Shown here: piece by piece, positions 52,336-55,511 of the stretch
Layout of the letters: each line of letters opens with the position of its first letter
Numbering within the stretch: the first letter of the stretch is position 1
Origin: Ignavibacteriales bacterium
Lineage (GTDB): Bacteria; Bacteroidota; Ignavibacteria; Ignavibacteriales; Ignavibacteriaceae
Direction of reading: 5' to 3'
DNA length: 55,511 nt
Assembly: GCA_020061995.1 (NCBI GenBank)
Contig: JAGUXE010000151.1
Location: 1-55,511 of the forward strand
The notes under the pieces: generated by a model
What the model was told of the DNA's origin: nothing
The model's input: the letters and a program-made list of their open reading frames with translations, nothing else
Database searches by the model: none
Position numbers and translations under genes: made by a program

Positions 52336-54003
52336 TTGATTAATCAACATAAGTCGATAGTTGAGCTGAGGAGTAAAATCTATTTTTTAACTTTTTTTCT
52401 GATATTTATTGGTTCTCTTCTCCCGATAAATTCTTATAGCCAGCAAAATCTAAGTATTGATAGTACCTTCAAATATAAATTGCGCCTTGAGCCATTAATT
52501 ATGAATAATATGCCGGGGCTCCATTCATATGCGTATGCCCAGCATGACGGAAAATTGTTGTTGGTAGGAGGTCGAACAGATGGAATTCACGCAAGACAAC
52601 CATTTGCATCTTTTCCGGCAGAAAAAAACAATAAAACCCTATTTGTTGTTGATCCAATTCTAAAACAGTCATGGGCTTTGTCTATACTAACTCTCCCGTC
52701 AAATATTTCAGAGCATCTTCAATCTACGAATATGAATTTTTATCAAAATGGAGATACTCTTTATATTATCGGTGGGTACGCTTATAGTGCAACTGCTAAT
52801 ACACACATAACCTTTCCAAAACTTACTACTCTTATCGTTTCTGAAGTAATAGAACAAGTTATTTCAGGACAACTTAATGCTTCATCATTTAAACAAACAA
52901 CAGACCAAAGATTTGCAGTTACCGGAGGTCAGTTGGGTAAATTGGATGATGTATTACTCTTAGTTGGCGGACATCGTTTTGACGGTAGATATAATCCATT
53001 TGGAGGACCTACCTTCACTCAAACATATACAAATGCAATTAGACGATTCATAATCGACAACTCAGGAACCACTCCTTCAATAACATATTATCTTGAAATA
53101 ACTGATACGATTCATTTAAGAAGAAGAGACTATAATTTGGTTCCATACATTTTTGATGGTGGTCAAACGGGTTATATGATTTCAACGGGTGTATTTAGAA
53201 GTGATATAGATTTACCCTTCTTATATCCAGTGATGATTGATGCGAACAATTATTATCCGGATACTTCTTTTAATCAATATTTGAGCCATTATCATAGTCC
53301 AAAATTGTCTATTTATGAGACTGCCAATGACGAATTGCATATGCTGTTTTTAGGAGGGATTGCACAGTATTATTTCGAAAACAATTTAATTGTTCAGGAC
53401 AATTTAGTCCCTTTTGTTAATACAATTAGCCGAGTCAGTAGAATAGGAGATAGTGCTCTAGTCGAGTATGCTTTACCATACAAAATGCCTAATTTGAAAG
53501 GGGCTAGTGCTGAGTTTATTCCGAATAAAAACCTTCCTCAAAATGAATCAGGAGTTTTTTTGATGGACGGTATCGAGGAGACTGAAATATTGATGGGATA
53601 TATTGTTGGTGGAATTAATACACCATCACGAAATCCTTTTTCTACAAACACAACTAATCTTACCTCAGCCGATACATCTATTTATCGAGTTTTACTGGAA
53701 CGAAATGTAACCACACAAATTAAATCAGAGGAAGTCCCAACAAAGGTTCAATTATATCAAAATTACCCGAACCCTTTTAATCCCACCACAAAAATAAAAT
53801 ATTCAACACCAGAGAATGGATTTATCTCAATTAAAATTTATGATGTTTTGGGCAGAGAAATTAAGGCATTAGTTAATGAATACAAAGGCGCTGGAATCTA
53901 TGAAATTGAGTTTGAAGCCACCGAGTTACCCAGTGGGACTTATTTTTACACAATTTCCGGGAATAGTTATTTTGCAACTCAAAAAATGATTTTGCTGAAG
54001 TAA
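52336..54003 (+). CDS. Secreted kelch-like protein with T9SS type-A sorting signal
   Basis: 555 residues. Start TTG at 52336 with AGGAG at good spacing. A signal peptide-like stretch (YFLTFFLIFIGSLLPI) ends near residue 35. The middle contains kelch-like motifs such as KLLLVGGRTDG, DTLYIIGGYAYSA and DDVLLLVGGHRFDG, suggesting a beta-propeller. The last 85 residues are a type IX (Por) secretion C-terminal domain: LYQNYPNPFNPTTKI, ISIKIYDVLGREIKALVN, LPSGTYFYTISG and the end KMILLK. The function is unknown; it is probably anchored at the cell surface or released after removal of the sorting domain. Confidence 0.88.
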   Translation: MINQHKSIVELRSKIYFLTFFLIFIGSLLPINSYSQQNLSIDSTFKYKLRLEPLIMNNMPGLHSYAYAQHDGKLLLVGGRTDGIHARQPFASFPAEKNNKTLFVVDPILKQSWALSILTLPSNISEHLQSTNMNFYQNGDTLYIIGGYAYSATANTHITFPKLTTLIVSEVIEQVISGQLNASSFKQTTDQRFAVTGGQLGKLDDVLLLVGGHRFDGRYNPFGGPTFTQTYTNAIRRFIIDNSGTTPSITYYLEITDTIHLRRRDYNLVPYIFDGGQTGYMISTGVFRSDIDLPFLYPVMIDANNYYPDTSFNQYLSHYHSPKLSIYETANDELHMLFLGGIAQYYFENNLIVQDNLVPFVNTISRVSRIGDSALVEYALPYKMPNLKGASAEFIPNKNLPQNESGVFLMDGIEETEILMGYIVGGINTPSRNPFSTNTTNLTSADTSIYRVLLERNVTTQIKSEEVPTKVQLYQNYPNPFNPTTKIKYSTPENGFISIKIYDVLGREIKALVNEYKGAGIYEIEFEATELPSGTYFYTISGNSYFATQKMILLK

Positions 54004-54089
54004 AAAAACTCCACTCTTTGATTTGCAATAGAAACACTTATACACTTGATGATAAATCTAATTTCTAACTTATTATCACCCTGGACTGA

Positions 54090-54353
54090 TTAAAGGATAG
54101 TCTTTAATTCTTTATCTATCTTTTCAGCTAAATCTTTTACCGAAATTCCCTTTAATGATAGCTTTGCATTTCTAACTGTTATAAGAGGAGCATCCCCTTC
54201 TCCTTTTACAAACTTGTAAAGAGAATATCCTAAGCGGTTTCTATCGTTTGCCACCGGGATATTTTCTGCAAACTTCTCCACAATAGCATAAACTTTTTTT
54301 TCAATTGATTCAGCCGGAAATTCTAAAGTTGCCGGCGCGGATAATGTGCCCAT
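54090..54353 (-). CDS. Small hypothetical protein
   Basis: 87 residues. GAGG lies before the ATG. The sequence is amphipathic-helical, for example SIEKKVYAIVEKFAENIPV and SVKDLAEKIDKELKTIL, with a loop FVKGEGDAPLITVRNAKLS. No family is recognised and no signal peptide is present. It stands alone, convergent with the kelch-like gene and divergent from the GT9 gene. Confidence 0.6.
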   Translation of the reverse strand: MGTLSAPATLEFPAESIEKKVYAIVEKFAENIPVANDRNRLGYSLYKFVKGEGDAPLITVRNAKLSLKGISVKDLAEKIDKELKTIL

Positions 54354-54470
54354 AATTTTTCCTCGCTATTTTTATTACAAAAATAGTTAAGAGTTTGCAA
54401 ACTTCAATACTCTTTACTTGGTAACATCTCCTCTTTTAGGTAATTTTGATAAAATATTTATTAAACTACT

Positions 54471-55463
54471 TTGCAATTAGAAAAAATCCAAAAAATATTG
54501 ATCGTCCGATTAAGTTCATTGGGAGATGTGCTTCTGACAACTCCAATTTACCGTTCGTTTAAAAAAGCTTATCCCGAAATAATAATCCATTCTGTAGTAT
54601 TAGATTCCTACTTTGATGTTTTAAAAGATAACCCCTATATAAACAGTGTTTGGCAATACAATAAAAATATTGAGGCTGAAAAAGAACTAAGAAAAACATT
54701 AAAAAATGAAGAATTCGATTTAGTAATTGATTTGCAGAATAATTTTCGGTCTAGAAGATTAGTGAGAAGTATTTGCCAAACCATATTAAGATTTGAAAAA
54801 TTAACCTTAAAGAAATTTCTACTTGTTCAATTGAAAATAAATTTGTTAAGAGAGACTCCATCTATTCCGGAAAGATATGCTTTAACGGTTCCCGGATTAA
54901 AGTTAGATAATGAAGGTTTGGATATTTTCGTCCCCGCCGTCAAAACAGCAAGAATTAAAGAGGGGGAGAAATTTATCGGATTTTGCCCCGGCTCACGGCA
55001 CTATACAAAAATGTGGCCCGAAGAATATTTTATTGACCTTGGGAAAAAGTTAAATAATGATGGTTATACAATCGTTTTATTTGGCGGGCGTTCTGATATT
55101 TCAATATGTCAAAAGCTAGCTAAGGAAATTCCTGGCAGTCTAAACCTCTCAACCGAAGACGATATTTTGCAAATTGCTTCGGACATGAGGAATTGTGCAG
55201 CCATTGTTTGCAATGATTCTGGATTAATGCACACTGCTTGCGCAGTAAAGGTTCCAGTGCTTTCAATATTCGGCTCAACCGTTAAAGAATTCGGCTTTTT
55301 CCCTTATAAATCGGAAAATTTAGTTTTAGAGAATAATTCTTTATCTTGCAGACCTTGTTCACACATCGGAAAAGATAAATGTCCAAAAGTTCACTTCCGA
55401 TGTATGAAAGATTTAACGTCATTAACCGCTTATAATCAAATACTACAGTTACTTAAATTATGA
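54471..55463 (+). CDS. Glycosyltransferase family 9 (heptosyltransferase-like)
   Basis: 330 residues from a TTG at 54471 (no ATG is nearby). GT9 features: ILIVRLSSLGDVLLTTPIYRSFKKAYPE at the N-terminus, GFCPGSRHYTKMWPEEYF at the start of the second domain, and IVCNDSGLMHTACAVKVPVLSIFGST, the donor-binding region. It resembles WaaF/WaaC-type LPS core transferases. A Cys-rich end (LSCRPCSHIGKDKCPK) is common in the family. Its TGA stop overlaps the ATG of the next frame (ATGA), so the next gene is coupled to it. Confidence 0.9.
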   Translation: MQLEKIQKILIVRLSSLGDVLLTTPIYRSFKKAYPEIIIHSVVLDSYFDVLKDNPYINSVWQYNKNIEAEKELRKTLKNEEFDLVIDLQNNFRSRRLVRSICQTILRFEKLTLKKFLLVQLKINLLRETPSIPERYALTVPGLKLDNEGLDIFVPAVKTARIKEGEKFIGFCPGSRHYTKMWPEEYFIDLGKKLNNDGYTIVLFGGRSDISICQKLAKEIPGSLNLSTEDDILQIASDMRNCAAIVCNDSGLMHTACAVKVPVLSIFGSTVKEFGFFPYKSENLVLENNSLSCRPCSHIGKDKCPKVHFRCMKDLTSLTAYNQILQLLKL

Positions 55464-55511
55464 TTGAAAATATCTGGTTACATCTTTACAATCTATTTGT
55501 TATTCCACTTC
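55460..55511 (+). CDS. Start of a membrane-anchored protein, possibly KdtA (cut by window edge)
   Basis: ATG at 55460 overlaps the GT9 stop. Only 17 codons are visible, MIENIWLHLYNLFVIPL. This hydrophobic start resembles that of the inner-membrane KDO transferase KdtA/WaaA (a short anchor with LYNL), which would fit next to a GT9 gene. The call rests on context and is tentative. Confidence 0.4.
   Translation, partial: MIENIWLHLYNLFVIPL

Overview
The window looks like an ordinary chromosomal segment of a low-GC, Gram-negative member of the Bacteroidota/Chlorobi group, most likely class Ignavibacteria. The evidence is the secreted kelch-like protein at 52336-54003, which ends in a type IX secretion (Por) type-A C-terminal signal with the YQNYPNPFNP motif typical of Ignavibacteria. 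Further support comes from several outer-membrane beta-barrel-like proteins, two GT9 (heptosyltransferase-type) LPS glycosyltransferases, ClpB, RseP/Dxr and a pirin/YceI/MarR cassette. No tRNA, rRNA, CRISPR array, transposase, integrase or phage gene was found.

Layout. 1-3200: a methyltransferase (cut by the window edge) overlapping a GNAT acetyltransferase, an RsbW-like kinase with a STAS antagonist, a DinB protein and an outer-membrane protein. 3200-10130: a dxr-rseP operon, a membrane protein, an alpha/beta hydrolase, and a 994-residue protein joining two receiver-like domains to a PEP-synthase-type ATP-binding domain. 10280-14580: gdhA, a 694-base gap holding a candidate non-coding RNA with its own promoter and terminator, ilvE and an alkaline phosphatase. 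14660-17585: yceI, pirin and marR with two near-identical operators, a 59-codon HTH gene and a PH-domain protein. 17689-25177: an SppA peptidase fused to a barrel-like N-terminus, then small accessory genes (DUF1569, CYTH, cupin, di-haem cytochrome c, two VOC proteins, YdeI-like). 25331-32150: a TlpA-like protein, two sugar ABC permeases and a solute-binding lipoprotein, split by an opposing glycosyltransferase, then a PaiB-like protein. 32199-42637: clpB, an outer-membrane protein, a CorA-like transporter, an SDR-DUF2867 protein, a methyltransferase and a metallophosphoesterase lipoprotein. 42866-50351: leuS (with an in-frame TGA), serS and a heterodimeric ABC exporter. 50369-55511: a minimal nucleotidyltransferase pair, fbp, the T9SS cargo protein, a small hypothetical protein, a GT9 glycosyltransferase and the first codons of a possible KdtA.

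Functional links visible from gene order are dxr with rseP (isoprenoid precursors and envelope stress), ilvE near gdhA (amino-acid nitrogen), marR-pirin-yceI (a probable autoregulated stress response), the paired ABC exporters, and the LPS-core glycosyltransferase with a possible KdtA at the right edge. Many genes use TTG starts with a Shine-Dalgarno sequence. Several perfect palindromes lie just after stop codons, and a degenerate repeat (CTTTGCG-TCT-GCGAGA type) occupies many intergenic gaps.

Most unusual: a single-base nonsense codon (GGA to TGA) in the essential leuS gene; the structured RNA candidate upstream of ilvE; the twin MarR operators; the receiver/PEP-synthase fusion; and the SppA-barrel fusion. 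I did not find a clearly novel multi-gene system. All family assignments come from reading motifs, without database searches.
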